64,000 nucleotides of DNA from CABMKH01 sp040797625 (GCA_052067355.1 JBQHQH010000014.1:1-64000), one strand, 5' to 3'. Shown: positions 27,641 through 37,688, numbered from the stretch's first letter. Numbers and translations are program-made. The notes: generated by a model from the letters alone, not told the origin.

Positions 27641-28609
27641 CTAAATATGATTTTTCGGATCTGCTGCATCTGCAAATACATTCCCTATTACATAAAAGGA
27701 TATGGTTATTAAAGATAGTATTATTGCTGGAAATACAAGTTGATATCTAAGAGTCTTTACTCCCATTACTCCTCTACCTTCATTTATGAGATTTCCCAGA
27801 GAAGGCATATCTATGGGAAGCCCTAAACCTATATATGTTAAGAACACTTCTGAACCTATGGCCCCTGGTATTGCTAAAGCTATCCTAAGCATAATAACTG
27901 AAACTAGATATGGAAGTAGGTTTCTAGTGATAATCCTACCTATTGAAGTTCCCAGACATCTAGATGCTAAATTATACTCCCTGTCTCTAATGATGACTAT
28001 CTGATTTCTAACAAATCTTGCCATACTAATCCACCCAGTCATACACATTGCAAATATGAGAGTGCCTATGCCTGGGCTCATGATATAGGTCAATAATACC
28101 AATACTATAGTAGTAGGTATATTGTTCAATATATTATATATCTCAGTTATCAATCTATCTAATTTTCTTACATATCCCCAAAGAGCACCTACTATTATTC
28201 CAATGATGGCCTCCCAAATCCCTACTAGTATTCCAATCATAAGAGAAGTCCTAGTTCCACTCCATATTCTAGACCAAAGATCTTGCCCTATAGAATTTGT
28301 TCCAAAGAAAAATTCTCTACTAGGTGGTTGATTTGCCAACTGCATCTTTGTATTTGGGTCTATAAATATCTCTATAGGAGATTTTTGATATGGAAGATAT
28401 GGTTGAATAATAGTGAATACTACAAGAAAAATCATCAGATACAAAAAAAACATGGCAATCTTATTCTTGCTAAATACATATAGTGTAGATTCCCAATAAG
28501 AGTAGTTAGAATATCTACTTCTCTTAGCCTGCCTTTCATCATATCCTGCAAATGTAAAAAGGGACTGATTTAAACTGTCAGAAAACCTATCTATCTTCTT
28601 GTTCCCCAT
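27641..28609 (-). CDS. oppC: Oligopeptide ABC transporter permease OppC
   Basis: This 322-residue permease has a cytoplasmic N-terminus, one membrane segment near 50-70, and a BPD_transp_1 domain with five more. The EAA loop is represented by ASRCLGTSIGRIITRNLLPYL. The periplasm-facing GTNSIGQDLWSRI is typical of OppC/DppC. It shares one base with the oppB stop. Confidence 0.92.
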   Translation of the reverse strand: MGNKKIDRFSDSLNQSLFTFAGYDERQAKRSRYSNYSYWESTLYVFSKNKIAMFFLYLMIFLVVFTIIQPYLPYQKSPIEIFIDPNTKMQLANQPPSREFFFGTNSIGQDLWSRIWSGTRTSLMIGILVGIWEAIIGIIVGALWGYVRKLDRLITEIYNILNNIPTTIVLVLLTYIMSPGIGTLIFAMCMTGWISMARFVRNQIVIIRDREYNLASRCLGTSIGRIITRNLLPYLVSVIMLRIALAIPGAIGSEVFLTYIGLGLPIDMPSLGNLINEGRGVMGVKTLRYQLVFPAIILSLITISFYVIGNVFADAADPKNHI

Positions 28610-29712
28610 TATCTGCCACCCCTTTTTCTACCTAGTTTTATTCTAGGATCTAGAGCTGCCATAAATATATCTCCTAAAAATAGTCCAAATATTCCAATTG
28701 AAGAATATATAAGGACTAGGGCTTGAACCAAAGTATTATCCTGTCTCTGAATGGCATCTACAAGCAATCCTCCCATACCTGGTATGGAATATAGGGATTC
28801 TATATATATTGAACCTGCAATAGTAAATAATATAGCACTTGGCAGATACTGCCCCATGGGTACAAAGGCATTTCTCAATACATGCTTTATCATAATATCC
28901 CTATTTTTCAATCCCTTAGCCCTTGCTAACTTTACATAGTCTTTATTGATTTCATCCACCATATATCTTCTTATCCACATGGCATAGGAGGCAATCCCTC
29001 CTAAAGACATAGATATCATTGGCAAAACCCAAGATATAGGATTATTAGGAGAAAATAATATGGGTAATTTAAATATTCCAGTTATATATATCTGTAAGAA
29101 TAGATAATAGACTGCCGCAGGTACTGCATTTACAAATACTATATATGCTGTACCTAATTTATCCCAAGTACTTCCTTTGTTGAGTGCCATGCTTATTCCC
29201 AATGGAAGCCCTAAAACTAGGGAAATTATCATAGCTCCTAATCCAAACTTCAAGGAATATGGTATCTTACTTTTCAGTATTGTAGATATAGGCACTCGTG
29301 GTCTATATATAATGGATTTACCTAAGTCTCCCTTTAATATCTGCTTGTAAAAATTTTTCAACTGCAGATGTATAGGGTCTCGTAAACCCATATTAGTTAA
29401 TATAGCCTCCCTTTGACTTTCATCTAGTTTTTCATATCCATCTCCAAAATACCCTTCTTCAGGCATCATACGCATTAAAAGGAAGACTATGGTTATTACA
29501 ATAAATAGTGTTAAAAAAGATTGAAATATCCTCTTAGAAATATATCCTAGCATCCTCCTTCCCCCTCTGTGTACTTCCATATATAAAGAACTTAAATCAG
29601 ATGGAGTCTTATACTCCAACTGATATTTATCCAACTTATCCATAGACTTTTCAATTCCAATATCAATCTGTTCTACAGAAATAGAATCAGGAGTATTGGA
29701 ATTGTAAGCCAT
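28609..29712 (-). CDS. oppB: Oligopeptide ABC transporter permease OppB with N-terminal extension
   Basis: This 367-residue permease has the OppB hallmarks YISKRIFQSFLTLF, GLRDPI, GDLGKSI and ARAKGLKNRDIMIKHVLRNA (EAA loop). It differs from usual OppB (about 310 residues) by a charged extension of about 53 residues before the first membrane helix. An internal ATG before LGYISKR has AGGAGG immediately adjacent and is an alternative start, though the spacing is poor. It is 12 bases downstream of oppA. Confidence 0.88.
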   Translation of the reverse strand: MAYNSNTPDSISVEQIDIGIEKSMDKLDKYQLEYKTPSDLSSLYMEVHRGGRRMLGYISKRIFQSFLTLFIVITIVFLLMRMMPEEGYFGDGYEKLDESQREAILTNMGLRDPIHLQLKNFYKQILKGDLGKSIIYRPRVPISTILKSKIPYSLKFGLGAMIISLVLGLPLGISMALNKGSTWDKLGTAYIVFVNAVPAAVYYLFLQIYITGIFKLPILFSPNNPISWVLPMISMSLGGIASYAMWIRRYMVDEINKDYVKLARAKGLKNRDIMIKHVLRNAFVPMGQYLPSAILFTIAGSIYIESLYSIPGMGGLLVDAIQRQDNTLVQALVLIYSSIGIFGLFLGDIFMAALDPRIKLGRKRGGR

Positions 29713-29724
29713 GTGATAGATATC

Positions 29725-31581
29725 CTATCTTACTGATTCAAGAGCTTTCTTCCGTTCTTTCTCCCATATTTTAAACTCTTCATCATATCTCTGCGTATTC
29801 ATAGGATTCTCTAATATCTGTTGTCTCTTGTATCTCTCCGTTGAAACTCCAAACGGAGAATATGGAACTTCAAAAGGATTTAATTTAGACGCTATATATC
29901 CACCACCACCTACTCCATATGGAATTACAAAAGCTTCATCTATTAAAAATGCCTCTGCTTCAGCAAATAAATTCAATCTTCTCTCAATATCTACTAGCTC
30001 GTTCTTTGCTTCATCTAGCAGATTTTCATATCTATTTTTTCCATTGTCTTCTCTATATCCTTCTGCAAATTGTGGCTTATTATATGTGCCTGAAGGAACA
30101 AATGGATCAGTAAATGTTTCTGGGTCTGCATAATCTGGTCCCCAATTGCACTCCAATAGAGCATATCTTCCTGATCTTCTAACTTCTTGAAGAAAACCTG
30201 TAGGTGGATTTGGATCTATGATTATATCTATAAAGTCTCTACCTAATAGACTCTCCATCTGCTGTTCTATTACCTGTGCCCTATTGGCCCAACCTATTCC
30301 TGCTCCAGTGGCACCAGTGTTATATGGCATCAGTATCTTAACTGGAAACTTAGCCTTTCCTTTCAGCTCTTCCATAGCTTTTTCCTTATATTCTAATGCC
30401 AAATCTTCATTGAAACTATCTCTATCTACTATATCTGCTAAAGATCCCATCTGAGTATAATCTACTCCCTTATAGTTGACGAAATTCTTGGGAGTTATTG
30501 TATTGTGGATCCTATTTTCTGGTGTATAAGGCTCTGCTGTCAACATAGCAGCCTTTCTATCTAATGCATGAAATATTGCTTTTCTAAAGTTTCGATTATT
30601 TACTGCGATCCTCCAATTATCCGGTTCAAATTCTTCTGGAAATAATGGATCAAAATTTAATGCATAAAAATAACTATAATATGTTGTTCTATTAGGTCTA
30701 ATCAAATCCTGCTTCTGAGGGTCTTTCATCCATTCATCTAGTACTGCTGGAGGAATGGTAGCTGAATCTATTTCACCTCTTAAAAACAATTCAGATGCTA
30801 GATTTGAAGCTTCTTTATTGTATATAGCTACTAATCTATCTATATGAACATTTTCTCTATCCCAATATTTATCATTTGCCACAAGTACCCTTCTACTTTG
30901 GGGTTCAAAACTCTCCATAATATATGCCCCATTATATAAGATATTCATATTATCTGTTCCAAACCTGTCTCCTACCTCATTTAAGAATTCTCCATTAACA
31001 GGGAAAAAGCATACATAAGTGGTCATGGATAGAAAATATGGAACTGGTCTTTCCAAAGTATATTCTAAAGTATACCTATCTAGAGCTTTTACTCCTACTT
31101 TTTCAAAATCTTCTATTTCTCCATTATAATACTTTTCTCCATTTTTTATGACACTATATGCTATATTAGCTGTCAAAGATTTATTAGATGGATCTAATAT
31201 ATATTTTATTCCATTGACAAAATCATCAGCTGTTACCTCTCCATATTCACTTCCATCGTATCGTAACCATTTTACTCCTTCTCTTATTTTAAAAGTCCAT
31301 ACTAGATTATCTTCTGATACTTCCCACTCCGTAGCTAATGCTGGTTTAACTACTCCATATTTATCATAGTCTGTCAACGAATCTATCAGATTAGCGGCTA
31401 TACCAAACTCTACGGAACTAGATGTAATCAAATAATTTAGAGTTGTAATTTCAGCTGAATATATAGTCCTATATTCCTTTATATCTCTACTTTTATCTAT
31501 AACTCCAACATCTTTCTTCGTCTTTGAGCATCCTGATACTAAAGTGATCAAGACCAAAAATAAAAGGATTATCCTTTTCAT
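29725..31581 (-). CDS. oppA: Oligopeptide-binding lipoprotein OppA
   Basis: This 618-residue substrate-binding protein (SBP family 5) has a lipoprotein signal ending in LVSGC. The family signature is in the DYDKYGVVKPALATEWEVS and WTFKIREGVKWL region. It delivers peptides to OppBCDF. ATG 31581 has GGAGG upstream; a more upstream start lies before that site. It is the first gene of oppABCDF. The upstream 350 bases contain only AT-rich sequence, a TATAAT-like element (31664-31669) and a dispersed repeat copy. Confidence 0.92.
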   Translation of the reverse strand: MKRIILLFLVLITLVSGCSKTKKDVGVIDKSRDIKEYRTIYSAEITTLNYLITSSSVEFGIAANLIDSLTDYDKYGVVKPALATEWEVSEDNLVWTFKIREGVKWLRYDGSEYGEVTADDFVNGIKYILDPSNKSLTANIAYSVIKNGEKYYNGEIEDFEKVGVKALDRYTLEYTLERPVPYFLSMTTYVCFFPVNGEFLNEVGDRFGTDNMNILYNGAYIMESFEPQSRRVLVANDKYWDRENVHIDRLVAIYNKEASNLASELFLRGEIDSATIPPAVLDEWMKDPQKQDLIRPNRTTYYSYFYALNFDPLFPEEFEPDNWRIAVNNRNFRKAIFHALDRKAAMLTAEPYTPENRIHNTITPKNFVNYKGVDYTQMGSLADIVDRDSFNEDLALEYKEKAMEELKGKAKFPVKILMPYNTGATGAGIGWANRAQVIEQQMESLLGRDFIDIIIDPNPPTGFLQEVRRSGRYALLECNWGPDYADPETFTDPFVPSGTYNKPQFAEGYREDNGKNRYENLLDEAKNELVDIERRLNLFAEAEAFLIDEAFVIPYGVGGGGYIASKLNPFEVPYSPFGVSTERYKRQQILENPMNTQRYDEEFKIWEKERKKALESVR

Positions 31582-31718
31582 AATTTTCCTCCTAACAATT
31601 TCCATATTAAATAGATATCTATATATATATATATTAGGAAGGCTTATCCTTTATTAATATTTCATTATAAAAAAGATTCTATTGAAGTATTAGTAAAATA
31701 TTTTTTTAAACTCATGAA

Positions 31719-31771
31719 GAAAAGTTCATATTACTAATATTTAAAGGTGAGAAATTTCCTATTCGCTATAA
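31719..31771 (-). repeat. Dispersed repeat, copy C
   Basis: On the minus strand it carries TATAGCGAATAGGAAA followed by a segment ending in TATGAACTTTTC. It aligns over about 50 bases with the copies at 44309-44362 and 58838-58892. The rest of the 354-base gap 31582-31935 is AT-rich. It holds the presumed opp promoter and the leader of the plus-strand gene at 31936, and nothing else I can name. Confidence 0.7.
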
Positions 31772-31935
31772 AAAAATCCTCTATGTTGTATATTATATGC
31801 ACTCAAAATATCTATAAGAAATTATTGGCATTCTATAATTATCCTTGTTGATTTTCTCAATATTTATAATCCTTAGATTCACTTGTATCTATATGGGTAT
31901 ATAAGCTATATCAATATATACATAAGGAGATAAAG

Positions 31936-32523
31936 ATGAAAACAAAAAAAATAATACTTCTTATTTCTATTATTCTAGCTCTCACTCTTGCTTTGTGGTA
32001 TATAGACAATCTTAATACCACATCGAATCAAAACTTAAATGAAATAAATTCGTCTCCATTTTCAATTGAAGTTAGCTCACCAGTAATTGAAAAAACAACA
32101 TCAGAAATATTTGAGGATGATAAATTGATTGAAAAAAGTGGAGAAGATAGTCGCTTAATAATAAAAGTCTCTATTCTCAATACAACTAACCAAGAATTTA
32201 AAAATGTATATTATGAATTTGAATTGAATCCCGACATAGAACCTTTTATCGCAAGTCAAGTCCTAAAATTCACAAGTGATAAATTCTATGTAACAACAGT
32301 ACAGCAGGCAGCTGCAGATTCCAAAAGTGAAATTCTAAAAGTATCTGGATTCGAGCATAATTGGAACATGCTATTGACACCAAATACCGAGTTAATAGAA
32401 TATTACAATAGAAAACCTGATGATATATATGATGCCTTAAAAACTATCACCATAAAAATAAAATGGGATGGTGGAGAACAAGAAGAAACTATTCCTATTC
32501 ACTTAAATAGAGAAGAAATATAA
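31936..32523 (+). CDS. Membrane-anchored extracellular protein of unknown function
   Basis: A single N-terminal membrane segment (about 5-23, KKIILLISIILALTLALW) is followed by about 170 extracellular residues with a beta-rich, immunoglobulin-like feel (IIKVSILNTTNQEFKNVYYEF and TIKIKWDGGEQEE). No family was recognised. TAAGGAG lies upstream of the ATG. It is alone on the plus strand, divergent from opp and convergent with aroK. Confidence 0.7.
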   Translation: MKTKKIILLISIILALTLALWYIDNLNTTSNQNLNEINSSPFSIEVSSPVIEKTTSEIFEDDKLIEKSGEDSRLIIKVSILNTTNQEFKNVYYEFELNPDIEPFIASQVLKFTSDKFYVTTVQQAAADSKSEILKVSGFEHNWNMLLTPNTELIEYYNRKPDDIYDALKTITIKIKWDGGEQEETIPIHLNREEI

Positions 32524-32681
32524 TAAAAAATAGTTTATGTGTAACTCATCCTAAAATCTTCATAGAACAATGTTGCTATATAACACTAATATAGATATTT
32601 CAATATAACTACTTTCAGACAAATGTTAATAAAATATGAAAATCAAAACGTAAATGAATATGTAATTTTCAATACTAAAAT

Positions 32682-32706
32682 GCTGCCAATCTTTAATAAT
32701 GGCAGC
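32682..32706 (-). terminator. Terminator after aroK
   Basis: GCTGCCA at 32682-32688 pairs with TGGCAGC at 32700-32706. On the minus strand it is followed by ATTTTAGT, a modest T-run. Confidence 0.55.
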
Positions 32707-32738
32707 CTAGTTATATACTATTATTTCTTCGACGTCTT

Positions 32739-33248
32739 TTAAATCATCAGTTTATTCAATTCCAATATTATATTCTCTACTACTAAATCTATATTTCCAG
32801 AATTTATAATCTCCATCTGAGAATATTTCTTATATAGATGATATCTCTCTTTAAATAATCTATAGATCTTATCTTCTCTATTGTTGAATAGTGGACGAGT
32901 AATATCTATATCTCTTATTATCTCTTTCATAGGCCTATTTATAAATAATATAAGTCTATTTTCTCCTAGTACATCCATGTTTTCTTTAGATTTAATAACT
33001 CCACCACCAGTTGCTATAATTTTAGGGGAATAATTGACAATTTCTCTTATTGACTCTGTCTCTAGTTCCCTAAAATGTTCTTCACCTCCCTTATATAAAT
33101 TTCTTATTTTATCATGATATTTTTTCTCTATATATTCATCTACATCACAAAAATCTACTTGAAGTCTCTCTGCCAATAGTCTTCCTATTGTTGTCTTGCC
33201 ACTACCTGGCATTCCTATTAGTGCAATATCAGGTATATATCTATCCAT
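32739..33248 (-). CDS. aroK: Shikimate kinase
   Basis: This 169-residue P-loop kinase has GMPGSGKTT at the N-terminus, DVDEYIEKKY (shikimate-binding Asp region), the ATGGGVI loop and RPLFNNRE in the lid region. It phosphorylates shikimate in the pathway to chorismate. The start overlaps the end of aroC by 8 bases, so the two are coupled. Confidence 0.95.
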   Translation of the reverse strand: MDRYIPDIALIGMPGSGKTTIGRLLAERLQVDFCDVDEYIEKKYHDKIRNLYKGGEEHFRELETESIREIVNYSPKIIATGGGVIKSKENMDVLGENRLILFINRPMKEIIRDIDITRPLFNNREDKIYRLFKERYHLYKKYSQMEIINSGNIDLVVENIILELNKLMI

Positions 33249-34332
33249 ATTTCTTCACATCCATTATCAATTCTAGTAAAGCTATAGCTGCTACTGATTC
33301 CACAACAGGGACTGCCCTAGGTACTATACAGGGATCATGCCTTCCTCCAACTTCTAGACTTGTATTCTCTTTAGTTTTAATATCTATGGTTCTCTGTTCT
33401 ATACCTATGGAAGGAGTGGGCTTAAATGCAGTACGAAATACTAGTGGCATACCCGTACTTATCCCTCCTAATATTCCCCCATTATTATTTGAATATGTCT
33501 TTACCTTTCCTTCATAGATATACATCTCATCATTTCCTTGAGAACCATTCATCTTAGCTATATCAAATCCCTTCCCAAACTCTACTCCCTTTACTCCGGG
33601 AATTGAAAATAGTAAAGATGAAATTTTACTTTCTATAGAGTCAAAAAATGGTGAACCTATTCCCGGTGGAAGGTTTAATACTATCGTCTCTATTACTCCA
33701 CCTATTGAATCCCTATGTTCTTTTACATTTAATATCAATTCCCTCATATTAATACCTATCCCATGATCTAATACTGGAAAAGGACTATCCCTTAACTCAA
33801 GTAATATCTGTTCATCTATATCTAAATAGTCAAAACTTCTATCTTGTATATTTCCTATACTAAATATATGACTGCCAATTGAAATATCATCTTTAGCTAA
33901 TATTATCTTAGCTATTGCTCCGGCAAACACCAATGGTGCAGTTATTCTACCTGAAAAATGTCCACCACCACGATAGTCATTGTATCCCTTGTATCTAATA
34001 TATCCTGTATAATCTCCATGAGATGGCCTCATTATGTCTTTCATCAGATCATAGTCCTTTGATGAAGTATCTGTATTTCGAATAATAGCACACAAAGGTG
34101 TTCCAGTGGTTTTGTCATTGAAATACCCACTTAAGATTTGGAACTTATCTCTTTCTCGTCTTTTAGTACTAATATCCATATTTCCCGGTGCTCGTCTTGC
34201 CATTTCTCTTTTTATAAATTCAAAGTCTAATTCTATACCTGGTGGTAACCCATCTATATTGATTCCTATAGCCTCTCCATGAGACTCCCCAAATATAGAT
34301 AGTTTGATATTCTTTCCCCATACTGAACTCAT
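33241..34332 (-). CDS. aroC: Chorismate synthase
   Basis: This 363-residue protein shows the chorismate synthase signatures GESHGEAIG near the N-terminus, RRAPGN...STKRRERD, GYNDYRGGGHFSGR and GGRHDPCIVPRAVPV. It converts EPSP to chorismate with reduced FMN. It is the first gene of an aroC-aroK pair; the other aro genes are not in the window. Confidence 0.96.
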   Translation of the reverse strand: MSSVWGKNIKLSIFGESHGEAIGINIDGLPPGIELDFEFIKREMARRAPGNMDISTKRRERDKFQILSGYFNDKTTGTPLCAIIRNTDTSSKDYDLMKDIMRPSHGDYTGYIRYKGYNDYRGGGHFSGRITAPLVFAGAIAKIILAKDDISIGSHIFSIGNIQDRSFDYLDIDEQILLELRDSPFPVLDHGIGINMRELILNVKEHRDSIGGVIETIVLNLPPGIGSPFFDSIESKISSLLFSIPGVKGVEFGKGFDIAKMNGSQGNDEMYIYEGKVKTYSNNNGGILGGISTGMPLVFRTAFKPTPSIGIEQRTIDIKTKENTSLEVGGRHDPCIVPRAVPVVESVAAIALLELIMDVKKYG

Positions 34333-34480
34333 ATATCTATCCTCCCTACTATAATAATAACATAGTCACTAATAAATATACTGTCAATAAATTTTCATAA
34401 AAATATATTTCTGTTATTAATAATGGAAAAAAGAGCTCCTCCTCTCTATGTATTGCAATCTTATCCTATTATTCAAAAAA

Positions 34481-34503
34481 GAAAAAAAGCGCCTAAGCGC
34501 TTA
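34481..34503 (-). terminator. Terminator after the glutaminase gene
   Basis: AAGCGC at 34487-34492 pairs with GCGCTT at 34497-34502. On the minus strand the stem runs into TTTTTTTC and a second T-run. The rest of 34333-34595 shows nothing else. Confidence 0.75.
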
Positions 34504-34595
34504 AGTTTATTGACAAAGTCTTAAAAAAATATTAGTCTAGTTAGAAACATGAGTAAATGTTCTAAGTGACTATTTTGAATTTATACCCACTGCCA

Positions 34596-35510
34596 TTAAA
34601 ATAGCCTTAAGTCTAACTCTTCTGCTAAATTCTTCATCATACCATATCCCGCTTTTGAATTTCCGTTTTCATCTAATGCAGGACTATATACACCTATCCC
34701 CATATTAGATGGAACTACTCCCATTATACCACCGCCAACTCCAGATTTAGATGGAATCCCTACCTCTATGGCATACCGGCTGCTGAAATTATACATGCCA
34801 CATGAATTCATTATTCCAATCAATATAGATGTAAGCTTTTTCTTATTAATACTTCCATAGGAGGATAGCCCTTCACATCCTCTAGCTAAAAAAGCTCCCA
34901 TATTGGCCAAATCAGATGCATCGACTTCTATAGAACATTGTTTAAAATAATCATCTAATATCTCCTCTACATCTCCATCTAGCATTCCCCTTGCCTTCAT
35001 TATATTGGCTAAGGCTCTATTTTTATCTCCCGTTGCCTTTTCGGATAGATATACCTCTTCATTGTAACTTATATTTGGATTATTGCTTACTATCCTTATA
35101 AGATCTAATATCCTATTAAATCTCTCCCCATGTCCTCCCTTTACTAGAGAAGTAATGACTATAGCTCCTGCATTGATCATTGGGTTTGTCGGTTTATCTA
35201 TATGGGGAAAATCCAATTTATATAGTGTATTAAAAGGCTCATCTGTTCCTTCATATCCAACTCTCTCAAACACATATGATTGTCCATTATCTATAATAGC
35301 CAGCATAAGGCTTATTACCTTGGAAATACTTTGAATAGTAAACTTCACATCATAATCCCCAGCACTATATGTATTGCCCATTAAATCTACAATGCATATG
35401 CCTATACCTTTAGGATCAGCCTTTTTTAAAGCAGGTATATAATCTGCCACTTTCCCCTCTCCTGTCAAGTACCTATTCTTCTCAACAATTTCCCTTAATA
35501 TATTTTCCAC
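34596..35510 (-). CDS. glsA: Glutaminase (serine-dependent)
   Basis: This 304-residue protein belongs to the beta-lactamase-related glutaminase family. It has the catalytic S-x-x-K in QSISKV, the substrate-binding NPMINAGAI, a YLSEK segment, and GVGGGIMGVVPSNMGIG near the C-terminus. It converts glutamine to glutamate and ammonia. GTG 35510 is preferred, because GGAGGGG lies 6 bases upstream and the product then begins MENILREIVEKN as in homologues. An ATG at 35528 overlaps the preceding stop codon. Confidence 0.93.
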   Translation of the reverse strand: MENILREIVEKNRYLTGEGKVADYIPALKKADPKGIGICIVDLMGNTYSAGDYDVKFTIQSISKVISLMLAIIDNGQSYVFERVGYEGTDEPFNTLYKLDFPHIDKPTNPMINAGAIVITSLVKGGHGERFNRILDLIRIVSNNPNISYNEEVYLSEKATGDKNRALANIMKARGMLDGDVEEILDDYFKQCSIEVDASDLANMGAFLARGCEGLSSYGSINKKKLTSILIGIMNSCGMYNFSSRYAIEVGIPSKSGVGGGIMGVVPSNMGIGVYSPALDENGNSKAGYGMMKNLAEELDLRLF

Positions 35511-35524
35511 AGCGCTCCCCTCCA

Positions 35525-36493
35525 TCATTGAAATAAATCCTCTTCTATTTCAATATACTCTTTTTTAGCCTTAGATTCAAATATTCTCCCATTTAAATAT
35601 TCTAGTTCTCCATCCAATCCATCAAACTGAATTTTATACCCATGTAACCATTGATTATTTAAATTATACCTATCTCTGAAAAGTGCATTTACAGATTTAT
35701 CTCCATATTTCCTATCTCCAATAACTGGATAGCCTAATGATGATAAATGACTCCTTATCTGATGAGTCCTCCCAGTTATCAACTCTATCTCCAATAGAGA
35801 ATAGCCCTTTCCCCTACTCAATACATCTACATTGGTTATTACCTTTTTAGAGCCGTCTATTGCCTTGTCACTTATCTCTACTTTATTTTTATCTTCATCT
35901 TTGGACATATATCCTCTTGCTTGAAATCCCTTTTCTATACTTCCCTTTACTATAGTCTTGTAGAACCTACGAATACGAGAATACTTCATCGCTTCATTTA
36001 TAGCTTTAAGACTTTGATAATTTTTCGCACCAACAACTATTCCAGAAGTATTTCTATCTAGTCTATTGCAAATAGATGGTGTAAAAGTCTTTTCAATTCT
36101 TGGAACATAGTCTCCCTTTTTAATTAAATAGTTAATCATACTATCTACTATATTTTCTTCAAATTCACCTCCAGTTCCATGGGACAAAGTTCCTACGTCC
36201 TTATTTATAAGTATGATATTCTCATCTTCATATACTATATCTAAATCCAAATTTGAATCTACAGGCTCTTTAACAGTTTTAAACTTTTCAATTGTTTCAT
36301 CTGATAGAAATAATTGTATCCTATCCCCTTCATAGATAGTAGTCTCTGGCTTTGCTCTCTTTTCATTGACCTTTATATTCTTTTTTCTGATCATCTTATA
36401 TATGAATCCTCTAGATGCATTTCCTAGGTATTTTCCTAGAAATCTATCTAATCTCTGATCATGTTCATTTTTATCAATTATTACTTCTTTCAT
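35525..36493 (-). CDS. RluA-family 23S rRNA pseudouridine synthase
   Basis: This 322-residue protein has an S4-like N-terminal domain (RLDRFLGKYLG, about 14-70) and an RluA catalytic domain with CNRLDRNTSGIVV (catalytic Asp) and GRTHQIRSHL. It isomerises specific uridines in 23S rRNA; which position (RluC or RluD type) cannot be set from sequence. AAGGTGAT precedes the ATG. It shares a 100-base divergent intergenic region with the MltG-like gene, in which TATAAT hexamers can be read on both strands. Confidence 0.9.
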   Translation of the reverse strand: MKEVIIDKNEHDQRLDRFLGKYLGNASRGFIYKMIRKKNIKVNEKRAKPETTIYEGDRIQLFLSDETIEKFKTVKEPVDSNLDLDIVYEDENIILINKDVGTLSHGTGGEFEENIVDSMINYLIKKGDYVPRIEKTFTPSICNRLDRNTSGIVVGAKNYQSLKAINEAMKYSRIRRFYKTIVKGSIEKGFQARGYMSKDEDKNKVEISDKAIDGSKKVITNVDVLSRGKGYSLLEIELITGRTHQIRSHLSSLGYPVIGDRKYGDKSVNALFRDRYNLNNQWLHGYKIQFDGLDGELEYLNGRIFESKAKKEYIEIEEDLFQ

Positions 36494-36590
36494 TTTTTAT
36501 CACCTTTTCCATAAACTTGTGTTATAATTATATTATACATCAAAACAATCTAAAGAGAAATATCGTTACATACGCAAATGGGGTGAACTA

Positions 36591-37142
36591 ATGGATGATT
36601 TTTTTGAACGCTTAAAGGATATTTTGTACGATTCTGTAGATTATATTATAATGTTGGCAATAATAGTTGTAGTAGTTGCTGTTATTGGCTGGAGATTAGA
36701 TATATTATTTGCCAAAGACAACTTGGATGCTGAACATGGGAATAACATAACAGCAGAAACCCCAAGAGACAACTCTACAAAGAAACCTACAGAAAAGCCT
36801 GAAGTGGACAAGACCCAAGGAGAAAAGCAGGATTCAAATGAAGATATACCCTCTGACAATGGAGAGAAAGACAATGGAGATCTAGATCAGGATTCAAATG
36901 ATACCGTAGAAAAAAATCCAGATGAACATTTGGCTTTAATAACTATTGATATACCAGAAGGTTCTCTTCCATCTAAAATTGGCAGTATTTTAGAGACTAG
37001 TGGACTCATAGACAACAAGAATGACTTTGTCTTAAAAGCACAAGAAATGGATTTAGATAGAAATTTACGTTCTGGAAAATATGAGATAAAAAAAGATTCT
37101 ACAATTGAAGAAATCGTAAAAATAATTGCAAGGCAAAAATAA
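36591..37142 (+). CDS. Short MltG/YceG-like membrane protein
   Basis: This 183-residue protein has one membrane segment (about 15-35), an acidic low-complexity linker of about 80 residues rich in Asp, Asn, Lys and Glu, and a C-terminal domain of about 65 residues (IDIPEGSLPSKIGSILETSGLI, then LRSGKYEIKKDSTIEEIVKII). That domain resembles the LysM-like N-terminal part of endolytic transglycosylase MltG. The catalytic YceG part is absent, so it probably binds rather than cuts glycan. GGGGTGA precedes the ATG. Confidence 0.8.
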   Translation: MDDFFERLKDILYDSVDYIIMLAIIVVVVAVIGWRLDILFAKDNLDAEHGNNITAETPRDNSTKKPTEKPEVDKTQGEKQDSNEDIPSDNGEKDNGDLDQDSNDTVEKNPDEHLALITIDIPEGSLPSKIGSILETSGLIDNKNDFVLKAQEMDLDRNLRSGKYEIKKDSTIEEIVKIIARQK

Positions 37143-37172
37143 AACATCATCGGCTTATACCGATGATGTTTT
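37141..37172. terminator. Bidirectional terminator between the MltG-like gene and nrdG
   Basis: A 13-base arm at 37141-37153 pairs perfectly with 37160-37172, with A and T runs at the ends. It overlaps the stop codon of the MltG-like gene. Confidence 0.85.
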
Positions 37173-37178
37173 ATCTTA

Positions 37179-37688
37179 TCACATATCTACCTCTACTGCT
37201 TTCCTCTTATCCAATGATTTTTTTACATCTATTATCCTCTGATTTTCTGATCCTCTAAATTTTAATAATAGATTTTTCTTATCTATATTGAACTTTCCAT
37301 CTATTAAAATATCAGTTGCATATAATAGCTCTTTCCACCCAACATTTATATCTATTTCATTTAATATATCTTCAAAGGTATAACCAGTATAGGATATTAC
37401 ATTTAGCCCCTTAGACTTTACCTTATTTGCCAATATGGAGCATACATGTCCCTGGTGGAATGGCTCACCACCACTTATGGTTATCCCATCTAGTAGTGGA
37501 TTTTCCATGGCCATATCTAATATCTCTTCTACCTCCATATATTTTCCACCATTAAAAGAATGAGTCTGTGGATTGTGACAACCTATACAATTATGAACAC
37601 AGCCTTGAGTAAATACTACAAGTCTAATTCCAGGTCCATCTACTATAGACTCCTCTATAATTCCTGCAATCTTTATCTTTTCACTCAC
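37179..37688 (-). CDS. nrdG: Anaerobic ribonucleotide reductase activating protein
   Basis: This 169-residue radical SAM protein has the activase motif C-x3-C-x2-C (CVHNCIGC) and TISGGEP. It uses SAM and a 4Fe-4S cluster to make the glycyl radical on NrdD, encoded 11 bases upstream. The start is GTG with AGAGGTG. Confidence 0.95.
   Translation of the reverse strand: MSEKIKIAGIIEESIVDGPGIRLVVFTQGCVHNCIGCHNPQTHSFNGGKYMEVEEILDMAMENPLLDGITISGGEPFHQGHVCSILANKVKSKGLNVISYTGYTFEDILNEIDINVGWKELLYATDILIDGKFNIDKKNLLLKFRGSENQRIIDVKKSLDKRKAVEVDM

Noticed and set aside
31582..31935. T-box or other leader element before oppA
   Set aside because: No T-box or specifier-like sequence and no strong terminator were found; only AT-rich sequence and a repeat copy.
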